DNA of 64,000 bases from Lichenifustis flavocetrariae (GTDB lineage Bacteria; Pseudomonadota; Alphaproteobacteria; Rhizobiales; Beijerinckiaceae), in contig NZ_JAMOIM010000008.1 in NCBI RefSeq assembly GCF_026130545.1, positions 62,001 through 126,000 of the forward strand, read 5' to 3'. A program made the position numbers and the translations under genes. Below the pieces are notes generated by a model that worked only from the letters and a program-made list of their open reading frames with translations, had not been told where the DNA came from and searched no databases. Positions 18,257 to 26,981 of this stretch are shown one piece after another. The first letter of the stretch is position 1. Every line of letters starts with the position of its first letter.

Positions 18257-19666
18257 ATGTCGATTAACCAGATTCTATCGATCCTTTGGCGACGTTTATG
18301 GCTTGTGCTCATTGGCCTGGTGGCGACTGTGGTCGGCGCGGCCGTGGTGCTGGCCGTGGTGCCGCCGCGCTATGAAGCCAAGGCGACCGCAAGTATCGAT
18401 ACTGCTCGTGCCGATCCGGTAACGGGTGACTCAAGTGCGAGCTCGGCCCGCGGCCTGATGGGCGGTTTAATGGCTTTGATCGAGAGCCAGCGCATCGCTA
18501 CCGACGTCGTGCGGCGGCTCAATCTTACCAGTGATCCGCAGCTGACCCAACAATATCTCGCGTCCGGAGCGAGCGGTCAGTTGGGCATCAATGAGTGGAT
18601 TGCGCAGTCAATTAATAAGAATGTCGACGCCAAGTCGATGGACGGAACCAATGTGATCGAGATTCACTATCGGTCGCCATCGCCAATTCAAGCGGCTTTG
18701 GTTGCAAATACATACCTCGCCTCATTCGAAGATGCGGTTCTCGACCTGAAGGTATCGGCCGCGCAACAGACTGCGGCCTGGTTGGAGCCTCAGCTTGAAA
18801 AGATGCGCGCCGACCTTGAAGCCTCGCGTGACAAGCTCACGAAGTTCCAGCGTGATACTCAACTTCTTGCGCCTGGAGCAGGTGGTGACACGGATATCAG
18901 CCCGCTGCTCTCGACTGGAACCGATCTTTCCAGCGCCAAAGCCCAATTGTTGACATTGCAAAGCCAGCTAGCTGCGATCGATTCGGGGCAGGGGGCATCT
19001 ACATCGCTCCTGGACTCTCCCGTTCTAACCAGTCTGAAGAGTTCGATGGCCTCGGTTGCGTCGGATCTCGGCAGGCTTCGTACGGAACTCGGGGCGAACA
19101 ATCCAAAAGTACAGGCGCTATTGGCAACACAAAAGTCTCTACAAGAGCAGATGAGTGTCGAGTTGGGAACCATAAGGCGGACCGCGTCGATGCGCATGAA
19201 AGCGTTGCAGGATCAGATTAATACCTTGCAGGGCAACTATTCCGATCAGTACGGCAAGATGATCAACGTTCAGGCTCAACGCGATCAACTGGCATCTCTC
19301 CAGCGTGAGGTTGCTTTCCGCCAGGAGCAGCTTGATGTTGCGTCAAAGAACGCTGCCTCTGCAAAGATGCAAGGACAATTGTCGTTCTCGAATATCACGA
19401 CTCTCGATAACGCGACGCCGCCCACGTCACCGACCTTTCCGAAAATTCCCCTTGTTGCCGGACTCGCTCTTGGAGCGGGCCTCGGGCTCGGGGTGATCTT
19501 CGCTTTGATTGCCGAAGCGCTCGATCGTCGGATCCGGGTTGTAAACGACCTCAACTATTCGACTGATGTCCCTCTGCTTGGTGTGATCGCCAAGGTCAGA
19601 CGCAAGGCGATCCGTCGAAGCAAAGACAAGGGCTTTTCCTTGTCGCTTCCTTCGGCCCAGCGCTGA
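18257..19666 (+). CDS. EpsF/GumC-like chain-length determinant protein
   Basis: The 469-residue protein is a polysaccharide co-polymerase: a Wzz domain with a first membrane segment at about 12-35 (IGLVATVVGAAVVLAVV), a long periplasmic coiled-coil region (about 170-385), and a second membrane segment near 400-420 (AGLALGAGLGLGVIFALIAE), preceded by the proline-rich TPPTSPTFPKIP motif. It has no ATPase domain; the matching kinase is encoded separately by the next gene. This split arrangement is that of EpsF/EpsG in exosortase-associated EPS loci. It controls polymer length at the inner membrane. Confidence 0.9.
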   Translation: MSINQILSILWRRLWLVLIGLVATVVGAAVVLAVVPPRYEAKATASIDTARADPVTGDSSASSARGLMGGLMALIESQRIATDVVRRLNLTSDPQLTQQYLASGASGQLGINEWIAQSINKNVDAKSMDGTNVIEIHYRSPSPIQAALVANTYLASFEDAVLDLKVSAAQQTAAWLEPQLEKMRADLEASRDKLTKFQRDTQLLAPGAGGDTDISPLLSTGTDLSSAKAQLLTLQSQLAAIDSGQGASTSLLDSPVLTSLKSSMASVASDLGRLRTELGANNPKVQALLATQKSLQEQMSVELGTIRRTASMRMKALQDQINTLQGNYSDQYGKMINVQAQRDQLASLQREVAFRQEQLDVASKNAASAKMQGQLSFSNITTLDNATPPTSPTFPKIPLVAGLALGAGLGLGVIFALIAEALDRRIRVVNDLNYSTDVPLLGVIAKVRRKAIRRSKDKGFSLSLPSAQR

Positions 19667-19715
19667 GGCATTGTCCGCAGATCCGAACGCTGCGAGAGTG
19701 AGAGTAGGATAGGCG

Positions 19716-20612
19716 ATGTCGATGGCTGGCTTGGACGATACGGAGCGGGACGACCTCGAGATCCACACCGGGGAGCATGTTGCTGAACTCGGGGATCGGT
19801 TGGTCAAAGCCGGCAAGCTGACGCCCCGGCAGATCGCCAAGGTGACGGAATGGCAGAGACGTCATGGTCTCACCTTCTCCGAGGCAGCGATTGCGAAAGG
19901 GTTGGTCCGCCAGGAGGACCTTCTGGTGGCGCTGTCGCGTCAGTACAGCTACCCGATCATCGATCGCGATCCACACAATGAGCGGTTTTCCCGCGAGTTG
20001 GTGGTTGGACATGAGCCGTTCGGGCCGGTCGCCGAGGCGATCAGGTCCATTCGCAGCGCGCTGGTGGCGTCGACACGCTCGACCCACAATCAGTCATTCG
20101 TGGTAGCTGGCGCCCGAAAGGGTGTCGGAACGACATTCATCGCCGCCAACTTGGCGCTGTCCTTCGCGCAAATGTCGCTACCAACCCTGCTGGTTGAGAC
20201 GGACCTGAGATCGCCGCGCCTCGGGCAGATGTTCGGTCTCGACAGGAACGGGATCGGACTGTCGGAACTGTTGCGCCATAAACATCTGAGCCGTGTTCCC
20301 ACGAGCATGGATGTGATACCCGGGCTCTCCATTCTCACTGCGGGCTCGGTGTCCCCGAACCCGCAGGAATTGCTCTGCTCCGGCGCCTTCTTCGATCTGA
20401 TCGAGGAGTTTCAATCGCAGTTTGGTGCCGTGGTCTACGACACGGCGCCGGCGTTGGAATTCGCCGATGCGAGCGTCGTGAGCGCCCGCATCGGCAATGC
20501 GATCCTGGTGGCGCGGCAACACAAGTCAACCTTCAACGACATGGCGGAACTGAGCCGAAAGCTGAAGACCGTCCAGTGCAATGTCCTCGGGACCATCATG
20601 AACAGTTTTTAA
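19716..20612 (+). CDS. EpsG-like chain-length tyrosine kinase
   Basis: A 298-residue cytoplasmic partner of the EpsF-like protein. Residues about 21-82 form an MshEN-like helical domain (LGDRLVKAGKLTPRQI). The ATPase core follows: AGARKGVGTTFIAANLA from 131, ETDLRSPRLG at 161-170 (A' region, Asp163) and VVYDTAPALEF (Walker B). The P-loop is altered: where Wzc-type kinases have GEGKS/T, this one has GVGTT without the central lysine. EpsG-type proteins often carry degenerate loops, so catalysis is uncertain. No C-terminal tyrosine cluster is present (ends TIMNSF). It should regulate polymerisation through contact with EpsF. Confidence 0.87.
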   Translation: MSMAGLDDTERDDLEIHTGEHVAELGDRLVKAGKLTPRQIAKVTEWQRRHGLTFSEAAIAKGLVRQEDLLVALSRQYSYPIIDRDPHNERFSRELVVGHEPFGPVAEAIRSIRSALVASTRSTHNQSFVVAGARKGVGTTFIAANLALSFAQMSLPTLLVETDLRSPRLGQMFGLDRNGIGLSELLRHKHLSRVPTSMDVIPGLSILTAGSVSPNPQELLCSGAFFDLIEEFQSQFGAVVYDTAPALEFADASVVSARIGNAILVARQHKSTFNDMAELSRKLKTVQCNVLGTIMNSF

Positions 20613-20733
20613 GGGCACGTCGACTGGCGGTGCTTGTGCCGATGCCGTTCGGCAGAGTTGTTGTCGTTAATAGAATTTATGGGTTGATTGATTCCATAAC
20701 CTCCGGCATCACGATTTGAGATATTGCAGATAA

Positions 20734-20949
20734 ATGAGGCCTGTCATGGGTTCGATCGACGGGCTTGATATCGTGTCGCTTTTGCTGGGGGCAGCGCTAG
20801 CCTACGCGGTCTCCCTGTCGATTGGTCGCAAAATCATGGGCGGAGAGGTTCCTCCTTTGAACCGGGCGTTGATTGTCGTGGGCCTCGGACTTTTGCTCGG
20901 TTATGCGATCAGCGAGATCGTACATGCGTTGCAGGCGGCACCTCGTTGA
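20734..20949 (+). CDS. Small two-helix membrane protein, function unknown
   Basis: This 71-residue protein lies about 120 bases after the EpsG-like gene on the same strand. It has two hydrophobic stretches, about 11-28 (VSLLLGAALAYAVSLSIG) and 45-64 (ALIVVGLGLLLGYAISEIVH), joined by a short basic loop with MGGEVPPLNR. No known domain is recognised. It may be the last gene of the polysaccharide operon or stand alone; the ribosome site is weak. An internal ATG four codons later (20746) is an alternative start. Because of its place, a role in polymer export or membrane assembly is possible but not shown. Confidence 0.55.
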   Translation: MRPVMGSIDGLDIVSLLLGAALAYAVSLSIGRKIMGGEVPPLNRALIVVGLGLLLGYAISEIVHALQAAPR

Positions 20950-20991
20950 GAATCAGGTTGCGCTTGAGCCTCGGGTCGCTGACCTTGTTTC

Positions 20992-22350
20992 TCACACGGC
21001 GATCCGGTCTCGATCGATCTTCTGCACGTCACGGCAGGGGCCAAATGTCCGGCTGACCAACCCCGGATAGAGAATGGCTTGGCCTGATCCCCGTGTCGCG
21101 AGAAAGACGAGGAACGCCATCCAGAGACCGGCGTTGCCAGTGGATCCAAGGCAGAAGAGCATACCCAGATAAAGGCTCAGTGCGACTAGCATGAGGTTGC
21201 GCATGGCCGCAGTCCAGGTCGCCCCGATATAGATGCCATCAAAGGCAAATGCGGCCGCGCCGACGAGAGGGGTCAAAGCCGCATAGGGCAAATAGGCCAT
21301 CGCGGTGTCGCGTACCACCTGGCTCGTCGTGATGGTCCCGACGAAAATTCGTCCGGTTGCGAGAAAGACAAGTGCCGTCGCCGCACCGAAGCCGAGGCAC
21401 CATAACAGAGACAGCCGGACCGCGGCCCGAAAGTCCACTTCGTTTCGGGCCCCGAAGGCTTGCCCGCAAAGCGTTTCGGCCGCTGTCGCGAAGCCATCGA
21501 GAAAATAGCCCCCGATGGCGAACATGTTCTGCAACACGGCATTCGCTGCAAGCGTGGCGTCGCCGGCTCGGGCTCCCATGCTGGCGAAGACCGCGAAGGC
21601 CAGCATCAGGGCGATGGTACGGATCATCACGTCCCGGTTCACCGCCAGCATGCGGAGAAGGGCGTCGCGTTGGGTCAAAGCGGCCCAGCGAACCGAGAAG
21701 GGGTGTGAGCCCACATGTCGCATTACGGTCACGCCGAGTGCTACCCCGCCGATCTCCGCCGCGACAGGTGCCAGGGCCGCTCCCGCGATGCCCCATCCGG
21801 CGCCCAAGACAAACACAAGCGTCAGGATGAGGTTGAGTGCATTGATCGAGATTTGAAGCACAAGCCCGAGATCGGTACGCCCTCGCCCGAGAGTCGAGCC
21901 TAACAGCGCATAATTCGCGAAGGTGAAGGGTGCCGCGAACATGCGGATACGAAAATAAGTGGTCAGCGCGTTCGTAACGGCAGGACTGGCTCCGGTCAGC
22001 GTAAAAGCCGCTGCCCCGATTGGCTTTTGCAGCGCGAGGAGCAGAACGCCGGCCACCGAGCCGACCAACAGGGCCCGTGCCAGGACGAGGTCGATCTCCA
22101 GCATGTCCCCGCGGCCCACCGCTTGCGCTGTAAGCCCAGCTGTCGCCATGCGGAGGGAGCCGAATGTCCAAAACAGGACATCGAACACGACGGCTCCGAG
22201 CGCCACGGCCCCCAGCAATGCCGGGTCACCCAGACGACCGATCACAGTTGCCCCGACAAAGCCGAGCAAAGGGGTTGTGACTTGCGACAGCGTCATCGGT
22301 AGCGCAAGCGCGAGCACTCTGCGATGCGTGATCGATTCGCTTTTGCGCAC
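20992..22350 (-). CDS. MATE family efflux transporter (DinF-like)
   Basis: The 452-residue protein has about 12 hydrophobic segments and the two-fold MATE repeat. The first half carries PLLGFVGATVIGRLGDPALL and the second half DGFATAAETLCGQAFGARN, the signature of DinF-type members. MATE proteins export cationic drugs or metabolites using sodium or proton gradients. The start is a GTG at 22350 with GAGG six bases upstream. The C-terminus reaches to within about 45 bases of the small membrane gene on the opposite strand. The substrate is unknown; the second MATE gene in this window (59607-60992) belongs to another branch. Confidence 0.9.
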   Translation of the reverse strand: MRKSESITHRRVLALALPMTLSQVTTPLLGFVGATVIGRLGDPALLGAVALGAVVFDVLFWTFGSLRMATAGLTAQAVGRGDMLEIDLVLARALLVGSVAGVLLLALQKPIGAAAFTLTGASPAVTNALTTYFRIRMFAAPFTFANYALLGSTLGRGRTDLGLVLQISINALNLILTLVFVLGAGWGIAGAALAPVAAEIGGVALGVTVMRHVGSHPFSVRWAALTQRDALLRMLAVNRDVMIRTIALMLAFAVFASMGARAGDATLAANAVLQNMFAIGGYFLDGFATAAETLCGQAFGARNEVDFRAAVRLSLLWCLGFGAATALVFLATGRIFVGTITTSQVVRDTAMAYLPYAALTPLVGAAAFAFDGIYIGATWTAAMRNLMLVALSLYLGMLFCLGSTGNAGLWMAFLVFLATRGSGQAILYPGLVSRTFGPCRDVQKIDRDRIAV

Positions 22351-22513
22351 CCGTCGCCTCCACGTCCGACGCCCGCAGCTTCACCAGCCTGGGACGGTCG
22401 TGTGGTCTGTTCCGCAGATCGGGATTGTTATCAACCCATAGCCGCGTTTGTTGGACAGGAAACCCGCTTGGGAAAGTAGCTTCCCTGCAGAGCGAAGGGC
22501 GGTGACCGAGCCG

Positions 22514-22879
22514 CTAGGCCGCTAGAGCCGCCTGCTGAATGGCCGCGATGACCTGGGATGGGCGCCAAGGCTTAGGAATGAATTGGACGTTGAGCGGCAG
22601 GTCTTCGACCGGTCTCACCCGTCCCGACGTGACGAGCACGATGATATGCGGCCATTGCCGCGCGATCATTCCAGCGAGTTGCAGGCCGTCCGTCGTGCCG
22701 GGCATCATCACATCGGTCAACACAGCAGCGACATTGTCCGCTTCTTCAAGCAGAAAGGCCAGCGCTTCATCGGCATTTGCCAGCCCTACCGCCGGAACGC
22801 CACCCTCCTCGAGAACGAAGGTAAGCGATGCGCGGAGCACCGGATCGTCTTCCACAACCAGAATTGTGCTCTGATCCAT
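22514..22879 (-). CDS. Single-domain response regulator (CheY-like receiver)
   Basis: The 121-residue protein is just a receiver domain. It has the acidic pocket VVEDD (8-12), the phosphorylation site Asp56 in LTDVMMPG, the switch residue region LVTSG, and Lys in FIPKPW. It has no output domain, so it must act by contact with another protein, as CheY or phosphorelay shuttles do. ATG at 22879 is preferred; an in-frame start five codons earlier exists. No kinase gene is adjacent. The hybrid kinase encoded at 56311 is far away, and pairing with it would be a guess. Confidence 0.9.
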   Translation of the reverse strand: MDQSTILVVEDDPVLRASLTFVLEEGGVPAVGLANADEALAFLLEEADNVAAVLTDVMMPGTTDGLQLAGMIARQWPHIIVLVTSGRVRPVEDLPLNVQFIPKPWRPSQVIAAIQQAALAA

Positions 22880-23051
22880 GACGCTACGTCCCACAAAGAT
22901 GACGCGTTAAGGAAAGAGCAAAATAGGTTAACAAGTGCTTAACAGCGCGGCGGGAACCGAAATAAGTCATACGCTCCGAAAGAAATACATCGAGCTCAAT
23001 GGCTCAGCTTAAGTTCGAACCGGGCTGTTCTCTCGCTTTGACCCACAAAGA

Positions 23052-24062
23052 TTAAGCAATCTGCCGGTTCTTATCGAACTGCCCGCTTTTCCGGAAGCGA
23101 TAAAGGTATGTTGGGACGATTGACTCGATCGACTGCGGTTGGATGCCGAGACCTTGCAGTGTCAGATTGCTGGCCTGCGCGGCCGGAGAAACGACGTTGT
23201 CGCTTTCGAGCAGCTTCAGTTGGTCGCGCGTGAGCTGAAACGCCGACGGAAGCGCGCCCATCGCGAGGCCATTCGCAACTTCCGACACCATAGCGGGATA
23301 ATAGGCCAGGCTCGATGACAAAGGAAGCAGCAGCCGTTTGCGGCCCGTTACGGCGCAGATGTAGGTCAGCAGATCCTTGAAGGTTCGGATGTCCGGTCCG
23401 CCCAGCTCATAGGTGCTGCCGGACATGCCCACACCCTCAATCACGCGTGCAACGGCCTCGGCCACATCACCGACAAAAGCAGGCTGAAACCGCGTCGTCC
23501 CGCCTGCGATGAGCGGCAGAACTGGCGACATTCGGGCGAGGGCGGCGAACCGGTTGAAGAAATCGTCTTCGGGCCCGAACAGGATCGAGGGTCGCATCAC
23601 CGTGGCTTCGGGAATTGCCTCGCGCACGGCCATTTCGGCCTTCCCCTTGGTGCGGGCGTAGTCAGAGGCACTCTGAGGGTCAGCGCCGATGGCCGACATC
23701 TGGACCAATGTCTTAATGCCGTGATCCTGGGCGGCCCGCGCCACGGCCCGAGAACCGAAGAGGTGAACCGCTTCGAAATTCTGGCGCCCCTGTTCGGCCA
23801 AGATCCCAACGAGGTTTACGACCGCCTCCGATCCACGCATGGCGGCCGACACCGAGGCGGGATAGCGGAGATTGGCCTGCACCGCATGGATCTGGCCGAC
23901 GCGGCCGAGTGGCTGCAGATGGAAGGCGAGATCCGGCCTACGTGAAGCCACGCGCACGCGCCAGCCCCGCTGCGCGAGCGCTCGAACCACGTAGCGGCCC
24001 AGGAACCCGGAACCGCCGAACACGGTGATGATCCGATCTTTGGCGATCTCGAACTGGGCCAT
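23052..24062 (-). CDS. NDUFA9-like NAD(P)-binding protein (atypical SDR)
   Basis: The 336-residue protein starts MAQFEIAKDRIITVFGGSGF, with the dinucleotide-binding GGSGFLG at 16-22. It then shows VVNLVGILAEQGRQNF and the SAIGAD...YARTKGKAE region in place of the active SDR Tyr-x3-Lys site. This is the pattern of the atypical SDR family that includes the mitochondrial complex I accessory subunit NDUFA9; in alphaproteobacteria these proteins are usually annotated as complex I NDUFA9 family. ATG at 24062 is chosen for its ribosome site (GGAAAGG) and N-terminal fit, although the frame is open further upstream. A role in quinone metabolism or complex I assembly is likely but not proven. Confidence 0.85.
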   Translation of the reverse strand: MAQFEIAKDRIITVFGGSGFLGRYVVRALAQRGWRVRVASRRPDLAFHLQPLGRVGQIHAVQANLRYPASVSAAMRGSEAVVNLVGILAEQGRQNFEAVHLFGSRAVARAAQDHGIKTLVQMSAIGADPQSASDYARTKGKAEMAVREAIPEATVMRPSILFGPEDDFFNRFAALARMSPVLPLIAGGTTRFQPAFVGDVAEAVARVIEGVGMSGSTYELGGPDIRTFKDLLTYICAVTGRKRLLLPLSSSLAYYPAMVSEVANGLAMGALPSAFQLTRDQLKLLESDNVVSPAAQASNLTLQGLGIQPQSIESIVPTYLYRFRKSGQFDKNRQIA

Positions 24063-24883
24063 TTCTGCCTTTCCAGGGATGCTGGGCTGGAGGTGCGTCG
24101 TGCATACCGGCTTGTTGCCACGCTGTACAGGCGTTGGGGGGAACGCCGCGCGCATCGCGCGAAACGCGTTCCAGTTGGTTGACGACCTATTCCGGCCAGC
24201 CGAACAGGGGGATGGGTCTTTGCCCCACCGCTGCCTGGGCGGTCGCAAACGCATAGGTGATCTGCATGATCGTAGCGATCCGCCAACACATCCCCAACCG
24301 AGCCAGCAGACTCATAGGAACGGCTCCAGCAAGGCAACCATGGCCAGCCATCGGGTTGAGCGGGTCACGTCCGGGCGACCCAGGAGACCGCGACCGCTTA
24401 AACGAAAAAGCTGAGCCAGGAGACGACCGAGCCAGCGGACCAGCTTCGAAAATTCGCGTCGCCAAAGGCTTCACCGATGCCGCCGAGCAAACCGGTCGAG
24501 ATCATCGGCGATGGTGTGAAACGAGGCCCTGTGCCATATTGTGTTCAATCCGAAGAGAGCCGATGTCTCGTCGCCCTTCGATCGATTATCCGCCGGCTGC
24601 ATTGGTTTTTGACAGAGGATAATCAATGAACCCGAATTGCTTATCGAAAGCTCTTCCGTAAACTCCTTGACTTCTCAAATAACTTCGACGATAAGTCCGC
24701 CTGGACATCATCTATGTCGATCAGACATGGGGCTAGCGTGATGGGTTTTCGAACCCCTGCCGTGATGACCGGCCGCACTGGACGACAGCCCGGCACATGC
24801 TTCGGGCGGGTGCGCAGTTCCGCTTTCAGCGGACCTTGATCGCCGTCACTATCGCGATCCTTTTTACGAAAGACACCCCCCAC
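24063..24883. other. Long spacer with no confident gene
   Basis: About 820 bases separate the NDUFA9-like gene and the helicase gene. Frames on both strands are arginine- and proline-rich and look like noise, except for one possible 42-residue frame listed separately. DEAD-box helicase genes are often preceded by long structured leaders, and the 24600-24880 stretch could be such a leader. No specific RNA element was recognised. Confidence 0.35.
24187..24315 (-). CDS. Possible 42-residue small protein
   Basis: An ATG at 24315 on the complementary strand has GGAG eight bases upstream and opens a 42-codon frame. Its product begins MSLLARLGMC, has a hydrophobic middle (IATIMQITYAFATAQAAV) and ends IPLFGWPE. 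The composition is less arginine-rich than neighbouring chance frames. The frame is open further upstream, which weakens the start choice. No family is recognised; it may be chance. Confidence 0.25.
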   Translation of the reverse strand: MSLLARLGMCWRIATIMQITYAFATAQAAVGQRPIPLFGWPE

Positions 24884-26275
24884 TTGACACAATTCGCCGA
24901 TATCGGCCTCGCCGCGCCCTTGCTCAAGGCGCTTGCCGCCGAGGGCTACGATTCGCCCACCCCTATTCAGCAGGGCGCGATTCCGCATATTCTCGCCGGG
25001 CATGACCTGCTCGGGGTCGCGCAGACCGGCACCGGTAAGACCGCCGCATTCGCGCTGCCCATTCTCAATCATCTCCAGAAGATCAACCGCCGTGCCTCGC
25101 CAAAGGCCTGCCGGGTGCTTGTCCTGTCCCCGACCCGCGAGCTCGCCAGCCAGATCCAAGCGAGCTTTGTGGCCTATGCTCAGTTTCTCCGGGTCAGCAC
25201 GACCGTTGTATTCGGCGGCGTGCCGATCGGCCGGCAAATACGGGCGATGGCGAATGGCGTCGATGTGGTTGTCGCCACGCCGGGCCGCTTGCTCGACCTA
25301 ATCAATCAGCGGGCGCTGACGCTTGCGGAAGTAGAACTGCTCGTCCTCGACGAAGCCGATCGCATGCTTGACATGGGCTTCGTACGCGATATTCGGAAAC
25401 TGCTCTCCTTCATGCCGAAGCAGCGGCAAAGCCTGTTCTTCTCGGCCACCATGCCCCCCGAGATCGCCGATCTGGCAGCGACGATGTTGACCAATCCGAA
25501 GCAGGTTGCCGTCACGCCGGTGGCCTCGACGGTCGATCGCATCCAGCAAAGTGTGATCCACAGCGCCACGCGGGCCAAACAGGCGACGTTGCACAAGCTG
25601 CTCGAAGACAGCTCGATCGAGCGTGCCGTCGTCTTCTCCCGCACCAAGCACGGGGCCGACCGGATCGTCCGACACCTTGAAGCCGCCGGTCTCTCGGCTG
25701 CGGCGATCCATGGCAACAAGTCGCAGAACGCACGCGAACGTGCGCTTGCATCTTTTCGCGATGGCACGCTGCGGCTGCTTGTCGCGACCGACATCGCGGC
25801 GCGTGGCATCGATGTCGACGGCGTCACCCATGTGATCAATTTCGACCTGCCGAATATTGCCGAAAGCTACGTCCACCGCATCGGCCGCACGGCGCGAGCC
25901 GGGGCTGATGGCATTGCGATCTCGCTTGTCGGCGAAGACGAGCGCAGCGACCTTCGGGCGATCGAGCGGCTGATCCGCCGCCAGATCCCTGTTCTGCCGC
26001 ATCCGCTCGGCGATCAAGCCGCGATCGCTGCCGCGGTTCAGGCGGTCGAGAGCGCCCGCGTGAAGGAGCCGGCGCGCAGGCCCGAGAGGCCGGCCGGTCA
26101 GCATCGGCACGCGCAAGGAGGCAGACCGACGGATCGCAGCAGCCATGCGGCGCACCGCGGTGCGGCTGGGCAAGAGGCTCAAAATCGCCGTCGCAGCGGC
26201 CAGCCGGCCCGCGCGCGCCGGCCTGGGAGTGGCACTCAGAACCAGACGGCCGGGCAGGGCGGTCGCGAACGCTAA
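24884..26275 (+). CDS. RhlE-type DEAD-box ATP-dependent RNA helicase
   Basis: Counted from TTG at 24884, the 463-residue protein starts MTQFADIGLAAPLLKAL, the expected RhlE N-terminus with its Q motif. All helicase motifs follow: AQTGTGKT (46-53), PTRELA, TPGRLLD, DEAD, SAT, VFSRTKHGADRI, ATDIAARGIDV and HRIGRTARAG. The last 90 or so residues form a basic tail rich in Arg, Gly, Gln and Pro that likely binds RNA. The protein unwinds structured RNA in ribosome assembly or decay, often in the cold. An in-frame ATG at 24797 would add 29 residues unlike the family. Confidence 0.93.
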   Translation: MTQFADIGLAAPLLKALAAEGYDSPTPIQQGAIPHILAGHDLLGVAQTGTGKTAAFALPILNHLQKINRRASPKACRVLVLSPTRELASQIQASFVAYAQFLRVSTTVVFGGVPIGRQIRAMANGVDVVVATPGRLLDLINQRALTLAEVELLVLDEADRMLDMGFVRDIRKLLSFMPKQRQSLFFSATMPPEIADLAATMLTNPKQVAVTPVASTVDRIQQSVIHSATRAKQATLHKLLEDSSIERAVVFSRTKHGADRIVRHLEAAGLSAAAIHGNKSQNARERALASFRDGTLRLLVATDIAARGIDVDGVTHVINFDLPNIAESYVHRIGRTARAGADGIAISLVGEDERSDLRAIERLIRRQIPVLPHPLGDQAAIAAAVQAVESARVKEPARRPERPAGQHRHAQGGRPTDRSSHAAHRGAAGQEAQNRRRSGQPARARRPGSGTQNQTAGQGGRER

Positions 26276-26330
26276 AATTCTCGCAGCGTGGGCCTTGCAA
26301 GAGAGCTTGGCGCGGCCCTAACATCGTCGG

Positions 26331-26837
26331 ATGGTCGAGAGAGTCATCACGATCCGTGGGGCAAGAGCGGGCGACGCTGAGGCGATCGCCGCCGTTCATG
26401 ACGCGTCCTGGCGTGACGCCTATCGTGGGATCATTCCGGGACGCGAGCTAGAGCGTATGGTAGCCCGCAGAGGTCCACGCTGGTGGCGAACCGCCATCCT
26501 GCGTGGCACCCGGCTCTGTGTCCTGGATTTCGACGATACGATTGGTGGCTACGCGAGCTATGGGCGCAATCGTGTCCCGTCGTTGCCGTTTGGTGGCGAG
26601 ATCTTCGAGATCTATCTGGCACCCGAGTTTCAGGGTCTGGGTTTCGGCAAGCGGCTCTTCAAAGCCGCGCGTCGTGACCTTGCGGAGCACGGCTACATGA
26701 GTGTCCTTGTGTGGGCTCTGGCCGACAACGATCGCGCGTTGGCTTTTTATGAGCGCCTCGGGGGGCGTATTGTTCGCAAGGCCGAAGAGCGATTTGGCGA
26801 CGAAGTTCGCGGCCGTGTAGCCTTTGGGTTCAGCTGA
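26331..26837 (+). CDS. GNAT family N-acetyltransferase
   Basis: The 168-residue protein has the GNAT fold: an N-terminal strand ITIRGARAGDAEAIAAVHDA, then EIFEIYLAPEFQGLGFGKRL, which holds the acetyl-CoA pyrophosphate-binding loop (Q-G-L-G-F-G), and LVWALADNDRALAFYERLGG, the standard C-terminal motif with Asn and the FYERLG turn. It transfers an acetyl group from acetyl-CoA to an amine. The acceptor is unknown. It lies about 55 bases after the helicase gene on the same strand and may be co-transcribed. Confidence 0.9.
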   Translation: MVERVITIRGARAGDAEAIAAVHDASWRDAYRGIIPGRELERMVARRGPRWWRTAILRGTRLCVLDFDDTIGGYASYGRNRVPSLPFGGEIFEIYLAPEFQGLGFGKRLFKAARRDLAEHGYMSVLVWALADNDRALAFYERLGGRIVRKAEERFGDEVRGRVAFGFS

Positions 26838-26981
26838 GCCGGCGCCCCGCCATCCACAAGTGATTTGACCTTGATGGTGCTTCCGAATTTTTGGCGGCTC
26901 GCTTTTTCGCGCTAACTATTTCATCCTTCGCGCCTCCAACCGGCCGGTTTCGGCTCAATCCAAAGACCCGGGAGAAACACC

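Noticed and set aside
24797-24883. Upstream ATG extension of the helicase
   Set aside because: The 29 extra residues do not resemble RhlE N-termini, while the internal TTG gives the exact family start.
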